DNA from: Dioscorea cayenensis subsp. rotundata
Taxonomy: Eukaryota; Streptophyta; Magnoliopsida; Dioscoreales; Dioscoreaceae
Direction: 5' to 3'
DNA length: 64,000 nt
Assembly (NCBI RefSeq): GCF_009730915.1
Contig: NC_052479.1
Location: 1,922,001-1,986,000, forward strand
The number at the start of each line of letters is the position of its first letter. Within the stretch, counting starts at the first letter, position 1. The notes beneath the pieces were generated by a model that saw only the letters and a program-made list of their open reading frames with translations, was not told where the DNA came from and ran no database searches. A program made the translations under genes and the position numbers. Shown here in pieces: positions 35,244-49,746 of the stretch.

Positions 35244-36865
35244 ATGTCTTCTTCTGCACAACAATGGCTAAGTTTAGTAGGAGCCATATGGCTCCAAACT
35301 ATCAATGGACCGAATTCCGACTTCCCTGTCTACTCCTCTGAACTCAAGGATCTGCTCACCATCTCCCAACTCCAGCTCAACAACCTCGCATTCGCCTCTG
35401 ATGCCGGGAAGCTCTTTGGGTGGTTATCCGGCCTTGCCGCTGTCTACCTCCCTCTATGGCTTGTTCTACTAATAGGCTCTTGTCTAGGCCTAATTGGTTA
35501 TGGTTTTCAATTCCTCTTCTTAGTTCACAAGTTCTCCAAACTATCATACTGGCATGTCTTCCTTCTCACTGTATTAGCAGGCAATGGCGTATGCTGGATC
35601 AACACTGTTTGCTACCTCATTTGCATCCAAAACTTCTCATCAAATCAAAGAAGTGCAGTGCTTGGAATCTCAACAAGTTATGTTGGATTAAGTGCCAAAG
35701 TATACACTGTCCTTGCTGATTCTTTCTTCCATTTCTTAACTTCTCAAAGCAAGGCCAAGTCTTATCTTCTCCTCAATGCCACTGTTCCAATGCTAGCAAG
35801 TATAGTAACCTCACCATTTACCAGAAAAATTCATCCAGCAAACCAAGAACAACTAAAGTCATCAGCTCTTATATTTTTGTTCATCATAACAATAGCCACC
35901 GGAGTTTGTGCAGTTATTAGCAGTGTTGGTTCGATGTCCTCTGGCCGGAGATTAGCAACTCAACATGCAATAAGTCTAGGCTTGCTTCTGGCATTACCTT
36001 TGGTCATTCCAGTTGCCATGAAATTCAAGCAAGTTTTAGAAGACAATAAAGTGCATGATCTTGTGAGTATTCACCAGGTTGACGTCAAAGAAGCCAGTGA
36101 AGATAATCAAAGCAAAGAGGAAAACATTGGAGCCAGTTCAATGATAAAGAAATTGAACTTCTGGTTGTACTACTTCAGCTACATGTTCAGTGCAACACTT
36201 GGCTTAGTTTTCTTGAACAACATGGGACAAATCGCCGAATCACGCGGTCTCTCCAAGACTTCTTCTTTGGTCTCCATATCTTCTTCTTTCGGTTTCTTCG
36301 GTCGTTTAGTTCCTTCTCTTCTTGACTTTTACTTTTCAAAGTAAGTAAACCAAAGCGCAAAATTTATATTTGAATTTCTTCTTTTTATTTTCTTTTTTTT
36401 GCAAAACAAACTTGCTCTGATACCATGTTAAAATTTTACAGAAACGGTCATGTAATATCAAGAACCGCGTCGATGACAATCTTGATGGCACCAATAGCAG
36501 GATCATTCTTCCTCTTGCTCAACCAAAGCAATCTCTCATTGTACATCAGCACAGCAGTGATTGGAGCATGCACAGGAGCAATTACATGCATTGCAGTGTC
36601 AACAACTCCGGAATTATTCGGAATTAAGCATTTTGGAGTGAACCATAATGTTGTTGTCACTAACATTCCCATTGGATCTTTGATCTTTGGTTTCTTTGCT
36701 GCTTTTGTTTATCAAAACAAGGAGAATGGAAGCAGGAGTTGCATGGGGAGTGAATGTTTTAGAACAACATTCGTACTTTGGGGTTCCATTTGTTCATTTG
36801 GAACTCTTCTTTGCTTTTTTCTTTATCTTAGGACTAGAAAAAAGTTTTATTTGGATACTATATAA
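35244..36865 (+). CDS. NFD4-like major facilitator protein with nodulin-like domain
   Basis: Exon 1 is 35244-36340 and exon 2 is 36442-36865, joined across a codon (phase 2), giving 506 residues. The ATG at 35244 is chosen because conserved sequence starts right after it (QQWLSLVGAIWLQTINGPNSDFPVYS); the frame is open further upstream but has no family features. The N-terminal half is the nodulin-like domain, with a string of hydrophobic helices. A hydrophilic loop lies near residues 270-300, and the second MFS half contains NFWLYYFSYMFSATLGLVFLNNMGQIAE. About twelve membrane helices are expected. Relatives include NUCLEAR FUSION DEFECTIVE 4; substrates are mostly unknown. It starts about 490 bp after ER-ANT1 on the same strand. 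The frame is intact. Confidence 0.85.
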
Positions 36866-37329
36866 TCTTAAAAGATCACCTTTACCTACATAATTTTAGA
36901 TATGTATTGGATAAAAATATATATATATATATATATATATACATGGATACATATTTTTGATGGTGATCTCATGTTACTTGTTCTAGTAATATATAGTTGC
37001 CTATAAAATAACAAGCAAATTTACTGTATGATTTCTTGTTTTAAATACTGAAAATTATTGTACCAAGTTGTATGAGCGGTTGGCTGAATCTCAATGCATT
37101 GTCTCTTTACGTGAAAATATTTTTTTTCTTTAAGTTTAAATAAAAATTAAAATAAGTATGCTGATGTAGCCAAGAATTGTGAGTTTCTTTCACATTTAAT
37201 AGGGGAAGCATTGCCATAATTGCTAGGATTGTTGAAAGGACATGAATTTCATCTAACCAAGTAATGACAATAATGGCATGTAGATAGCTGCTAGCCACAA
37301 GACAAAAATCAAGATTGTGATGGGTTCTA

Positions 37330-38690
37330 AGAACAGTCTGAATTCATTGTCTGATTTGAGGTATAGTCCAAAGAGAATTAATGAGAGGTTAGTTAATTAA
37401 CAAAGAGACTCAGAACTCATTGAAATAATATATGTTTCAGTTTACATCTCTTTGACAAAATCTAATTTTTCAAAGTTCAATGAGAATTAATGAGAGGTTA
37501 CAATAGAAACACAAAACATACTCAACTAGTGTTTCATTTTACTCTCTCTTTGACAAAATCTACCTTTTTCAAAAGTCCAAAGAGAATTAAAGAGATTTTA
37601 GTTAAAAAACACAAAACCAGCTCTAGAACAGGAAAGTGGTATTTTTTTTTTTTAAATCAAAAATTGAGGGATCAAATTCTCTTTATAATAAATAAATAAA
37701 TAAATAAAAACTTATCGATATTTTTTATGTAAGATGTTTGTTCCAAAGATTAAATTCTCAAAGTTCACATAAGGTGAGAGCAGATGTGCTTGTTGAGCTT
37801 ATGCACGTTTCTAACATGAGCTTGTCACATATTATAAAAAAAAAAAAAACTTTTGGCTAGTGTTTCGTTTTATTTTATTTTTTATTATTACAAAATCTAT
37901 TAGTACTTTCTGCTCTGAAGAGTATTAACACAAGATTACTAGGCACAAAATCAATCTAGTGGTATTTCATGTAACTTCCAACTTTATTAAAAATCTAGTG
38001 GCATGGTATGTAACCTCCAACTTTATTGAAGATGATATAATATGGAAATTAACATACAAAAATTTATTTAATTTTTGAACAAAAAGGACACTTTTTTTTC
38101 ATGTCTAAATTAATGTGACATACTAAGTAGTAACTTATATAACTCAATATCTACTACCGTTTTATTTTACTTTTCTTTAACAAAACCTACTAGTGTTTTA
38201 TGGTCTAGAGAGAATTAATGCGAGATCACTATGAAAACATAAAATCAATTTAGTGGTACTTTATGTAACATTCAACTTTATTGATGATGATATAATATAT
38301 AGATTTACATACAAAAATTTGTATTTAGTTTTTGGACAAAAGAGACACTTATTTTCCGTGTCTTAATTAATGTGATATGTGGTAATTTATATAACTCAAA
38401 ATTTGGTTTTTTTTGTTTTATTTATTTATTATTTTTAATAAAATCTACCCGTGTTTTACGGTCCAAAGAGAATTAATGTGAGATTGCTATAAAAACACAA
38501 ATTTAATCTAGTGATATTTTATGTAACTTTCAACTTTATTAATGATGATATAATATATAAATTTACAAATAAAATTTTTTTATTCAGCTTTTCGACAAAA
38601 ATGACACTTATTTATCATGTCTAAAACAATGTGACATATGCACTAAATAGTAATTTATATTACACTGGCTATTATGTAAGTTTTTTTTTT
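37330..38690. repeat. Tandem array with about 255-bp unit
   Basis: Three copies are readable by landmarks. GATGATATAATAT occurs near 38032, 38285 and 38544. An AGAGAATTAATG-like start occurs near 37921, 38213 and 38466. Each unit also carries TTTTGACAAA- and ACACTTATTT-like blocks. Shorter related pieces at about 37369, 37476 and 37577 are spaced by about 105 bp. It is a small diverged satellite-like array just downstream of the NFD4-like gene. Confidence 0.75.
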
Positions 38691-39441
38691 TAAAAAATAA
38701 AACAATAATACATGGCAAATGCATCTTTGCAAGAATCTAAAAAATTATATTAAAAAATTTATATTTAAAACTATACATTAAACTATTATCATAGACTATA
38801 ATGAACATTTTAAAAAGTGTTTTTAATTTAATATTACTTTTAATAGAAACTAATAATTTTCTGAAAACAAAAATACTTCTCATGGGACTTGCAAACTACA
38901 TCACTAAAGTTGGCTTTTTTATATTAAGCATCATTTCAAAGTTTTAAAGTTCTTGTAAAATATTTTTATAATGATAAATTCTAATGTTTATCATGATTAA
39001 TGCCATCTTTACCAACATAAATCTTTGTTGAGGATGACTTCAATGGTCCACAATAATAAAGACTACCACTAGTTATATTTGGTGCATAATATTTCTAGTT
39101 AATTATTCTTTGCACTAAAGTTTCTTATAACATGGTTGCAAAAAAGAAAACAAACACTTTATTATTATTAACCAGTCAAAAAATCTGTTGGCATATATTA
39201 TTTTGCATTTAATTTTTTTTAAAAAAAATAATATCAATCAATCACTTTCTATCCACATTAATTGGGCCACAAACATTAATTATCTTCAAAATTAATTCTG
39301 AGGAAAGTTGGAATTTTATGTTCCAATCCAAGTCTCCTTGAACCTCATATTTTTTGCCATTGATGTTGATATATTTTGATGAGATTGTTTTTTATCCACA
39401 ACCTTCCATGTACCGTCATATTGGTGTCATCCTTTTGTCAT

Positions 39442-39442
39442 A

Positions 39443-39481
<39 letters not shown>
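39442..39481. repeat. (AAT)n microsatellite
   Basis: About thirteen AAT units, followed by an imperfect AAC tail. Confidence 0.9.
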
Positions 39482-39486
<5 letters not shown>

Positions 39487-40494
39487 TAACAACTATTTGC
39501 TGTGTTGAGCTTGGCTCCATCTTATATGGTGCTGCATTGAACTGCAATTAAACAAGTTAATTTGATTTAAGAAAGAGAAGGTATACACTAATCACACAAT
39601 TAAATGATCAAAATTAATTTCTTTTTCCACATATACTAACAAACTAGAGCATATAAATCAACTAGACGATAATATTAATAATCAACTAGGACATTGATAA
39701 AAATAATATATAGTTCACTTAGACTTTTAATATAGAAAACTCAATTAGGAAAACCACATGACTTTATTACTAATTTCTACTATTAAAATAATGAGAATAC
39801 AAAGTTATATTGGATATATTTTTTGTCCTTCGAAAATCACCTTTAAAGAAAGTGGGTTTGGATAGATTTCACTATTGAAGAACAAATTTGAAAACCATAA
39901 TTGGTAAATGCTTAGAGCTTTCTGAGAAAATTATATGTAATATAAGTTAAAATATTGTATTTTAAAAATTAAAGTAAATGGGAAGTAAAGATTAAATAGG
40001 AATTTAAGTGGGAGAAGATGAAGAGCACTAACTGTATTCTCCATTGGACATTTGGACGCTTTATTAATTTGTCACTCTAAATAGTCAAAGAGAAGAAGGG
40101 AAACTAGCAATCTTTTTGACAAAGATAATGCATTTTGAAGTAGTTTAAGAAGGTAACTATTGAAGTTGAAAAAAATGCATGCAAATGCTTTGTTTATGTT
40201 CAAAGTTGGCAAACAAAGTCTTAAGGCATGCAAGGGGGGCATTAAGATAGGATATTTAAAATATCTAATACCACTATATATGAAACTATTCATTAGTGAG
40301 TGAGTGGGGTTTGATTGTATTTGTGTCTTCTTGTTTAAGGAAAAGCAGTCCAAGTTTGAAGCAAAGGATATAGAAAGCATCATGCATGTTTCTCTTTTGG
40401 TAATTGGGGTTTGGTAATTGGGGTTGAATTTTCTTCTTAATTTAAATATTATTAAAGTTTATGATCCAAAAACTAACCATATATTGTCTGTCAG

Positions 40495-40587
40495 TTTGTT
40501 TTTCTTACTTCTGTACTTTGATCTTTTTGTTCCTCCCTTTCTTTAATAATAAATTTGTGGTTTATCCACTTTATTTTAAAAAAAAAC
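40495..40587 (+). mobile_element. LINE 3'-end remnant
   Basis: AAATTTGTGGTTTATCCAC followed by a T-rich stretch and an A run matches, in the opposite orientation, the TGGATAAACCAC plus A/T tract at 2726-2760. This is the 3' tail layout of a plant L1-type LINE. The 5' part is absent or unrecognisable. Confidence 0.45.
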
Positions 40588-41218
40588 TAATCATAAATAG
40601 GATTTATACAATTTTTCAAATTATGATTTTTTTTTTTTAGAATTTGTGGTGACTGTAAAAGGTATCAGGTGTCAAGCTAATGCAATGGTCTATCATTAAT
40701 CTTTTTGGAATTGTGTGGTAGATTACAGTAAAGATTTATTTAGAAAATTTAGTCAACCAAGCCATATTTAAAGAGAAACAGAGTTAAATCATGATCCAGA
40801 CTACACAAAATGGAATAAATGTTTTTAAAAAAAAAAACATCTCAACTTCTTTTTATTTAAACTTAATAACTTAGCAAAATAGTTGAATAGTGGGATGGTG
40901 GTAATTTGACATTAATGAGAAGTTTCCAAGGTTGGGGAACATGCAAACACAATGTAGAGGGAATCATAAAGTACTTTATTTAGTGCCATTGCATCTAAAG
41001 ACCAAAATAGATTCCAAGGCACCAATGTTCACACCTTGCATACTTTTTATTGTGGAACAGTAAACCCATTTATTTTGCAAATATAAAATAAACAAGAAAA
41101 AAATTCCACCTATTTTAACCATCCTAATTTGTGGGTTTAATTAAGTTATTGTCATGAGATTGATGATTAAATTAATGTTAACTAGCAATTCCTAATGATT
41201 GAAAAGTATATAAAGTTT

Positions 41219-41221
<3 letters not shown>

Positions 41222-41283
<62 letters not shown>
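41222..41283. repeat. (TA)n microsatellite, about 31 units
   Basis: A long uninterrupted TA tract. The Tyr-Ile open frame across it is an artefact. Confidence 0.95.
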
Positions 41284-41286
<3 letters not shown>

Positions 41287-41631
41287 ACTTATAAAACTTA
41301 AAATTATATATATTTCTGAAATTTCTCCTTTTTAACATAATTATACTTATGGGTAATTTACACAATAATTTAATTATGTAATAAAAAAGTTTGTGCCCTT
41401 CATTTATATATCTTGAGAATTTTTCTTTCAAATATCTTTATTTTAGCTATAAATATAATGGTTATATATATATGGAGATAATTTCAAAATGTAAATGTAA
41501 TTTATGAATAATTATAGCATAAAAAAATATAAAAATCATATAATAGTAAATACATGATTTATATAAGTATAATGAAATGTTAAATGGTTAAAAAAAACTA
41601 AATGAACTAGATACCTTTTTATTGGAACCAA

Positions 41632-41700
<69 letters not shown>
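41632..41700. repeat. (ATT)n microsatellite, about 23 units
   Basis: An uninterrupted ATT tract. The poly-Asn frame on the minus strand is an artefact. Confidence 0.95.
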
Positions 41701-41892
41701 GAGATTATGGATATTACTCCATTCAATTATGTATTGAAAAATTAACAAGGGGTAAAATTGAGGAAAAAAATAAATATTGTCTAAGTATTATAAAATGACA
41801 ACTAGTTTGGAATGTAATTTAAAATAGTGAGAGTATCTTACTTGAATGTATACACACTAGCATGTAAATATCCACACAAGTTCATAAACACA

Positions 41893-41940
<48 letters not shown>
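41893..41940. repeat. (AC)n(TA)n compound microsatellite
   Basis: About nineteen AC units pass directly into five TA units. Confidence 0.95.
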
Positions 41941-42285
41941 ACACTTTATAATTACATTTTAATTTTTGAGATTTTCTATATTTTATTTACTTAACTTCCG
42001 ACAACTCTAATTTAAAAAGAAACATTAAGATTTTTCATCACTAATGCATTTCCAACCTCCATTTAATTGTACATGGTGATCATCTTCTTTTGAACTGGTC
42101 TCATGCAACCAACCATGAAGAAATGGATGATGATAAATTAAGTTTTACAATATTGTTATATATATATATATATTTATATTCTTTTGAAAAATATGAAATT
42201 ATGTAATTATATAAGAGATGTTAAAAATTTAAAAATCTATACATAAAAAGATATATAAAAAAAACCATTTTAGACAATTTTCATC

Positions 42286-42289
<4 letters not shown>

Positions 42290-42346
<57 letters not shown>
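42290..42346. repeat. (AAT)n microsatellite
   Basis: About eighteen AAT units, about 600 bp upstream of the intact peroxidase gene. Confidence 0.95.
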
Positions 42347-42347
<1 letters not shown>

Positions 42348-42881
42348 TACTGATTAATCCACAAACATTTTCATTCTCACCTATCAATTCCTGTTACAAT
42401 CCTTTTTTTGGTCTGTCTTGTTATAAGAGTTACATAAACATTTCACAAATCAATGTGAATTAAAAAACCCTCCAAAATAAAATTCAGAGAAAAAAAAATT
42501 AACTTTCATAAACTTCAAAAACTTCTAACACTTATCTATAACTTCAAAATAATCAAGATGTCATTGTTAATTCCCTTTACATATATAAGATATAATCCAC
42601 AAATGGTAAGCTAGAACTAGAGCCAATTAAGCCTCAAATCAAGGACTCATGTTGCATGATATTATAGTACATACACATGAAAAATAATACCAAATCATTG
42701 TAATCTAAGGTAAGGTAGGTTTTTATGATGGAGACCATCACTTATCTCCATTAAAAAAATAATAATAATAATAAATGATAAAGGCCCAAGTGGAAACCAA
42801 CCTCTCCTTCCTTTTGACTATCCAAATCCCACATCTTATTCATTGTAACATGAGGTCTATTAACATTCAAACTTGTTCATC

Positions 42882-42888
42882 TATAAAT
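42882..42888 (+). promoter_or_regulatory. TATA box of the intact peroxidase gene
   Basis: TATAAAT lies 75 bp upstream of the start codon at 42957, a normal distance for a short plant 5' leader. A CT/AC-rich leader (ACCACCTTCACCACCACCC) follows. Confidence 0.6.
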
Positions 42889-42956
42889 GCATGCATTTTG
42901 GCTACCACCTTCACCACCACCCTCAAACCAAGACAAGCTCCAATTCATCATCATCA

Positions 42957-44728
<1,772 letters not shown>

Positions 44729-44837
44729 CCCTGACTCAAGCCAAGTAATGGTGTCATGGTGTCAAGTGTATCATTATCTAGTTGTCGTATTGTTGTCAAG
44801 CTTCTGAAAGCAGGCTATGCACTTTCTTTATAAATGA

Positions 44838-44843
44838 ATAAAA
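44838..44843 (+). terminator. Polyadenylation signal of the intact peroxidase
   Basis: AATAAA lies 110 bp after the stop codon, following TTTATAAATG, in a typical plant 3' untranslated region. Confidence 0.45.
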
Positions 44844-45139
44844 TGGATTTCACCCATAATCTATTGTTTCTGAATGACAATGGCAAACGACATAACAATC
44901 AAACCAGAGAATTGATCACTCAAATGTCGAATAATGCAGTTTTGTATGTGGCGGTCATTTTCACATTAAAAGATTGATAGCAGTACAATGAGAAAAAATA
45001 AGAACAAGCAGAAACTACAGAAATTTTACTTCTGAAAGCAGTGCAATAAAACATACATCAGACAGAGTAGTCCACAATTGACTTTCCAAAAGATCGAAAC
45101 AAAGAGAAGTAGAAATAATTTATCACCAGATGGATGCAT

Positions 45140-46241
45140 TCAGGAACGATGAATATTTCGAATTGCAGCGTTAATGCTTTTACAATCATAATCCATGATC
45201 TTCATCCAGTTCTCAAAGTCTCCAATCTCCTGCATTTTGAAGCAGAGTAAAACAAAGAAACTTGAAAGTAAATAAATCTCTCTCACTTTCCATACAAGCT
45301 CAAATTGGAACTTCCAGTACAAAGCTAGAATAACCATTGAGGTTTCATGCTAAAGATGTATCGAATCAGATTCACCTCTTCAAATAACTATCAACTCAGT
45401 TTTGAGAAAGAAACTATCAAAGTCTATGCACATCAATGGTCTCCAATTAATTGGGACTTTGTATTTAAATCTTTACAAATTTCGATTGGTAGCATAAAGA
45501 GTATTTCACCCTTAAAATTAACAACTTATAAGAAAGATTGACACATGAAAAGATGAACAATGTCACAATATTGATGAGATTAGTAGGCACGATTCACATG
45601 AGCATGTATTAGAGATTATTTTTTCATGGTTCCAAAATTCTCCAAATCGAAAGAGGAATTCCTAGAAATTATCCTTAGAATTCAAATTAATGCTGCAATT
45701 TCAGGTCCATTATACATTTTGTTAATTGAATTCAGCGAGAAAAAAATTACCAAATTGAAATTTTTATCACAGCATGACTCTACGATCCTAAATCAATCCG
45801 TGAAATCACAAACAAACAACAAGAAAGACAATGAATTAGATAAAAAAGAACACACCTTTAGAACAGAATTCAAAGCATGAGAAGCAGCAAGCCAAGCATC
45901 CGTTTGTTTTTTATAGCGCAAGATGGTGATCACCAACGCCCGGATCTCAAACTCAATACGCTTCTCATTGACGAACAAGCCTTCAACACCGCCATTGACA
46001 GCATCAACGAGAAGCTCAGCCACAACCACTGCATTTCTCAAGGAATCCTTCTTCGCTCTCTCTGATCAAAGAGAAGAACAAAAGTCCATCAAATTCCCAT
46101 GGATTCAGACCAAAAATGGAAGGAATAGCAACGCATACCTGCTTGCTCTCGGATTTGGAGCGATTCTTGCTGGTGCTCGTGGACGATGCGAAGGAGAGAG
46201 GCCTCAAGGTCCTCCGTTTCCGGCTTTCTCGTTCCCTCCAT
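45140..46241 (-). CDS. BLOS1: BLOC-1 subunit 1 (BLOS1/GCN5L1-like)
   Basis: Exons are 46241-46139, 46061-45856 and 45229-45140, all joined in frame, giving 132 residues. The start MEGTRKPETEDLEASLLRIV precedes an amphipathic coiled-coil region (HEHQQESLQIREQAERAKKD). The middle reads DAVNGGVEGLFVNEKRIEFE, and the conserved end reads EIGDFENWMKIMDYDCKSI and finishes NIHRS. In plants BLOS1 interacts with sorting nexin 1 and affects vacuolar trafficking of membrane proteins such as PIN auxin carriers. It sits tail-to-tail with the peroxidase, about 400 bp apart. The frame is intact. Confidence 0.93.
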
Positions 46242-47319
46242 CGCCGGCGGCGAGAGCTCAAGAGAGAGCTCAATTCTAGAAGATGTTTTGTGTGGGCTGG
46301 GCCAACTTTTATTGGGCCTATAACTCTTGGGCCCAGTTCTCAAATATAAATTACTTCTCCGTTCCTTCTTATCTGTCGTGAATAACCGATTCTCACCTAC
46401 CAATAAAGTTGGTTATTTTACATAATTTAATTTAATAAGACCCTTAATTTATATCTTCACATTTCCTTTCATATTAAATTTCAAGAAGAGAATTGAATAA
46501 AGTAGAGGGTAATTTTGAAAAAAAAATAATAAATGCTTCTTGATGTTTAAAAATGACAGATGGAAAGAAATATGGGTTTATGACAGATAAAAAGGAATTG
46601 AGGGAGTACAATTTTACTGTTATTACTACTTACTATGCATCCTCCCCGGCTTCACATCGGAATTTTTAAAATTTTATAAGAAATTTTGAGCTAATATCAT
46701 ATATAAAAAAATATAATTAAACAACTTCTACTATAAAAACTATTTTATACCTTGGATTTCAGAGGTTTTACGGATATTTATTACATAAATAATTAAGTGT
46801 AATTAATGTTTTTAATTATTAATATTATAAGTAATATAAATAAAAACTTAAATATTATAAAAATAAATAAAAATTGTTCCTTGAAACTCGGAGTAGATTA
46901 TTCATCTAATTTAATAGTATGTATAGATTATTATTAATAGGTGAAATTCCACAATTACCCTTAGAACTTTATAAATATTTACTCTTAATTTTTCATTTTT
47001 CCTCCTCAATGGCATTAATACTGATCCTAATGTAATGATACATGTATATTTATTTTAGTTGGTGAACTGAGAAGTATATAAATAACTTTTAAAAAAATGG
47101 CATATTGCTCACCACATCAAATGAAAGAATAAATAAATATTCTTATAGTCGGTTGAACTATTTTTTATTTTTATTTTTTATAAAATGGACAAGTCATGGG
47201 AGACCATAAACCAAGATTCAAACTTGTTTCTTTAGTAAGAATATAAACACTATATATAATAAATTTGGTGCTAATAGATCGATAAATCTTTAGCGATCAT
47301 AAAATAAGTTTAAATTTTC

Positions 47320-47320
<1 letters not shown>

Positions 47321-47382
<62 letters not shown>
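47321..47382. repeat. Head-to-head (AAT)n/(ATT)n microsatellite
   Basis: About seven AAT units switch directly into about fourteen ATT units, making a perfect foldback at the switch near 47340. Confidence 0.9.
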
Positions 47383-47384
<2 letters not shown>

Positions 47385-49555
47385 TGGATATTCAAGCTAT
47401 TGCCTTACCACAAATACTCTTATTATTGTGTTACATTTAAAAGTGAGATTAGAGTGAAAACATGCCGTTAACATAATATGTTTTTCTAAAACATGATTGT
47501 TGGTATTTTATGTATCTCTCAAACCAAAGATTGAGGATTATATATATATATATATATAATTTTTTAAAGTTTGACTATCATCTGTCAAATATCAGGATGG
47601 AAAAACCCAAAGCCGACCTATTGTTTATGATCCAATTCACCGCAATTAAGGTAATTTTTTTATGGGGCGTTGGGCAGGGTGAGGTGGTATTTTTTTTTAA
47701 AAAAATACAGGGGCGCAAGTAATTCTAGTACACCCTTGCCTCACCCTACTTGCCTGAATAAAAAAAATAAAAAAATAAATTTATATGTTCTTGTATATAT
47801 GCGTTTTTTTTTCTTAATGTTCTAAATTAAAATAAATAAGATTATGTTAACTCAATTATAACCAATTGGGGCTTGAACACCCCTTGGCCCATCATATATA
47901 TATATATAGATAGATATAGATCTATATATATTCATAATTATGTATTATATATATAATTCAATTATTATTCATTATAATTCATATGAAAAATGCTACTTTT
48001 ATTTTTTTTTTTAAATTCTATCTCATATTATTTAAAATGAATTAAATAAAAATAATAAAATTAATATATTAAATAAATTTGATGTTGAGTGGTAATAAAT
48101 AATATGGCTAGCCAAACATAAATCCTCATATATTTTTGGTTTTAAACTTTATATATAGATTTTTTTTTTAACTTATCAATACATAATATTAATATAAAAA
48201 TAAAAATAAAAATAAAATCCTAAAAAATGCAATTGCTATCACAAAACCTCTAAAACAAAAAAACATTACAAATCTCATGGATTTGTGAGTTTTTTCTCCT
48301 TGATCAATTATCTCCAAATTTATGTTTTATTTTCATTATAGGGATTTATCGTTTTTTTCCTTTTTTTTATATCTAATTTAATTTTTTTAAATTTTTGTGT
48401 GATTATTTGTTGTGTAAAAGTATTTATATTTGTTGAATGATTGTTAGATATTTGTTAAATATTTGTTTTCATTATGAAAATTACTGTGAAAAAATGTTAT
48501 ATATTTGTGATTAATTGTTATGAAAATTTTAATTGTTCATTAGATTATTTGTTGAATAATTGTTGTATTTAATAATTAACTTGTATATGAATTTATTTAA
48601 AGTTGTTTTTTAATTGCAGTATTTGTTAATTTAGTGTTTAACTAGCCGAGTTAATCACTAAATTTAATATTAAAAAAATATTTTTAAATTTTTTTTAGTA
48701 TTATTTTGGAATTTGGAGTTTTGCGATCAATGTTGGAGTTGTTGTGTTGTACATCGTGTAATATTTTTATTTAATTTAGTATTATAAAATTGGCATTTAT
48801 CAATGTAAATAAGTTAAACATAATTAAAATATTTTTTTTTTTTTTTTTTTTTTTTTTTGAAAAGAAAATGCCAAACGGGGCTGGGCGGAGAGGAAACAAA
48901 ATTCATGAAGGCGATTATGATATTAAGAAGATAAAAAATAAAACGAAATAAAATAAAGACATGTGATATGACAATATGCTGGATGAGAGCAAGACCGTCT
49001 TGACCCTAATAATAAATCTCTCCCATATGATGTTTGATTGTTTGCGATGACAACCTAACAAAGGCACATTAATTAATATGTCACCTAGAATCTTGAACGC
49101 TTCATAAGATCACCCATTCAAATATTTAAAGTCGATCAAATAGTGGCTGCCGACAATTCAAGGAGTAAGGAATAAGGTATGTGGACTATTCTTCATGCTT
49201 AGTTCATGACCCAATAATTAAGTTTGTTTTTATTTTATTCAATAACTTTAAATATTGATTAGCTATTGAGGATTGAAAAATGTGGATGAAAAGGATATCT
49301 TAATAAGCATTATTGATGTTACTAGCCAGAGTGATGGATGACCAGTCACCAGTGTTGAAAAGTGATAAATGTTTCTTGATTTTTCAAGTTTGTTAATGAT
49401 AAACTATATATATATATAATAAAAAAAAAAAGAAGATGTTTTTAGAATTAAACTTTCAACATCCTACTAGGAAAACTAATATGGTTTGAGTTAATTTTAA
49501 AAAAATATATATATATATAAAACAAAATTAGGCATTAATAAATTAAAAGAATGAT

Positions 49556-49746
49556 TTAGGTGAAGTTAGATAGTTGTAGTTAGTGTAGTTCACCATTGAC
49601 ATTGTGACACGTGTCCCAAATATATATAAAAATATAATAAGTTTCATATAATGTTTTTATTTTTTTAAAAAAATTATTAATCTCATGCCACGTATCAAAC
49701 ATCCAATAATGAATTACACTAACAACATTTATCTAACTTCACCTAA
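49556..49746. mobile_element. MITE, 191 bp, with long inverted repeats
   Basis: It begins TTAGGTGAAGTTAGATA and ends in the reverse complement (ATCTAACTTCACCTAA). The inverted similarity continues inward for about 70 bp on each side (GTTAGTGTAGTTCA on the left against its complement TGAATTACACTAAC on the right). Short length, AT-rich centre and foldback layout fit a Tourist/Stowaway-like MITE. Target duplication is not certain. Confidence 0.75.

Larger units (their letters stand above)
36870..42870. other. Intergenic region rich in tandem repeats
   Basis: No gene is supported. The stretch contains a (TA)n near 36917, a roughly 255-bp tandem array, several long (AAT)n, (TA)n and (AC)n microsatellites and a LINE 3' end. 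A 103-codon frame at 40072-40383 (-) has no recognisable features and normal intergenic composition. Confidence 0.65.

Noticed and set aside
40072..40383. 103-codon minus-strand open frame
   Set aside because: No domain, signal or splice context and composition like surrounding AT-rich DNA. It is long by chance.
41192..41748. Open frames of Tyr-Ile and poly-Asn
   Set aside because: They are translations of (TA)n and (ATT)n microsatellites.
42873..42956. Upstream in-frame or alternative starts for the peroxidase
   Set aside because: The ATG at 42957 is followed by a proper signal peptide and lies 75 bp after a TATA box; other frames give no family sequence.
48832..49150. Poly-T run followed by moderately GC-rich sequence as a possible retroelement tail
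   Set aside because: No target duplication, pol III box or LINE motif could be found beside it.
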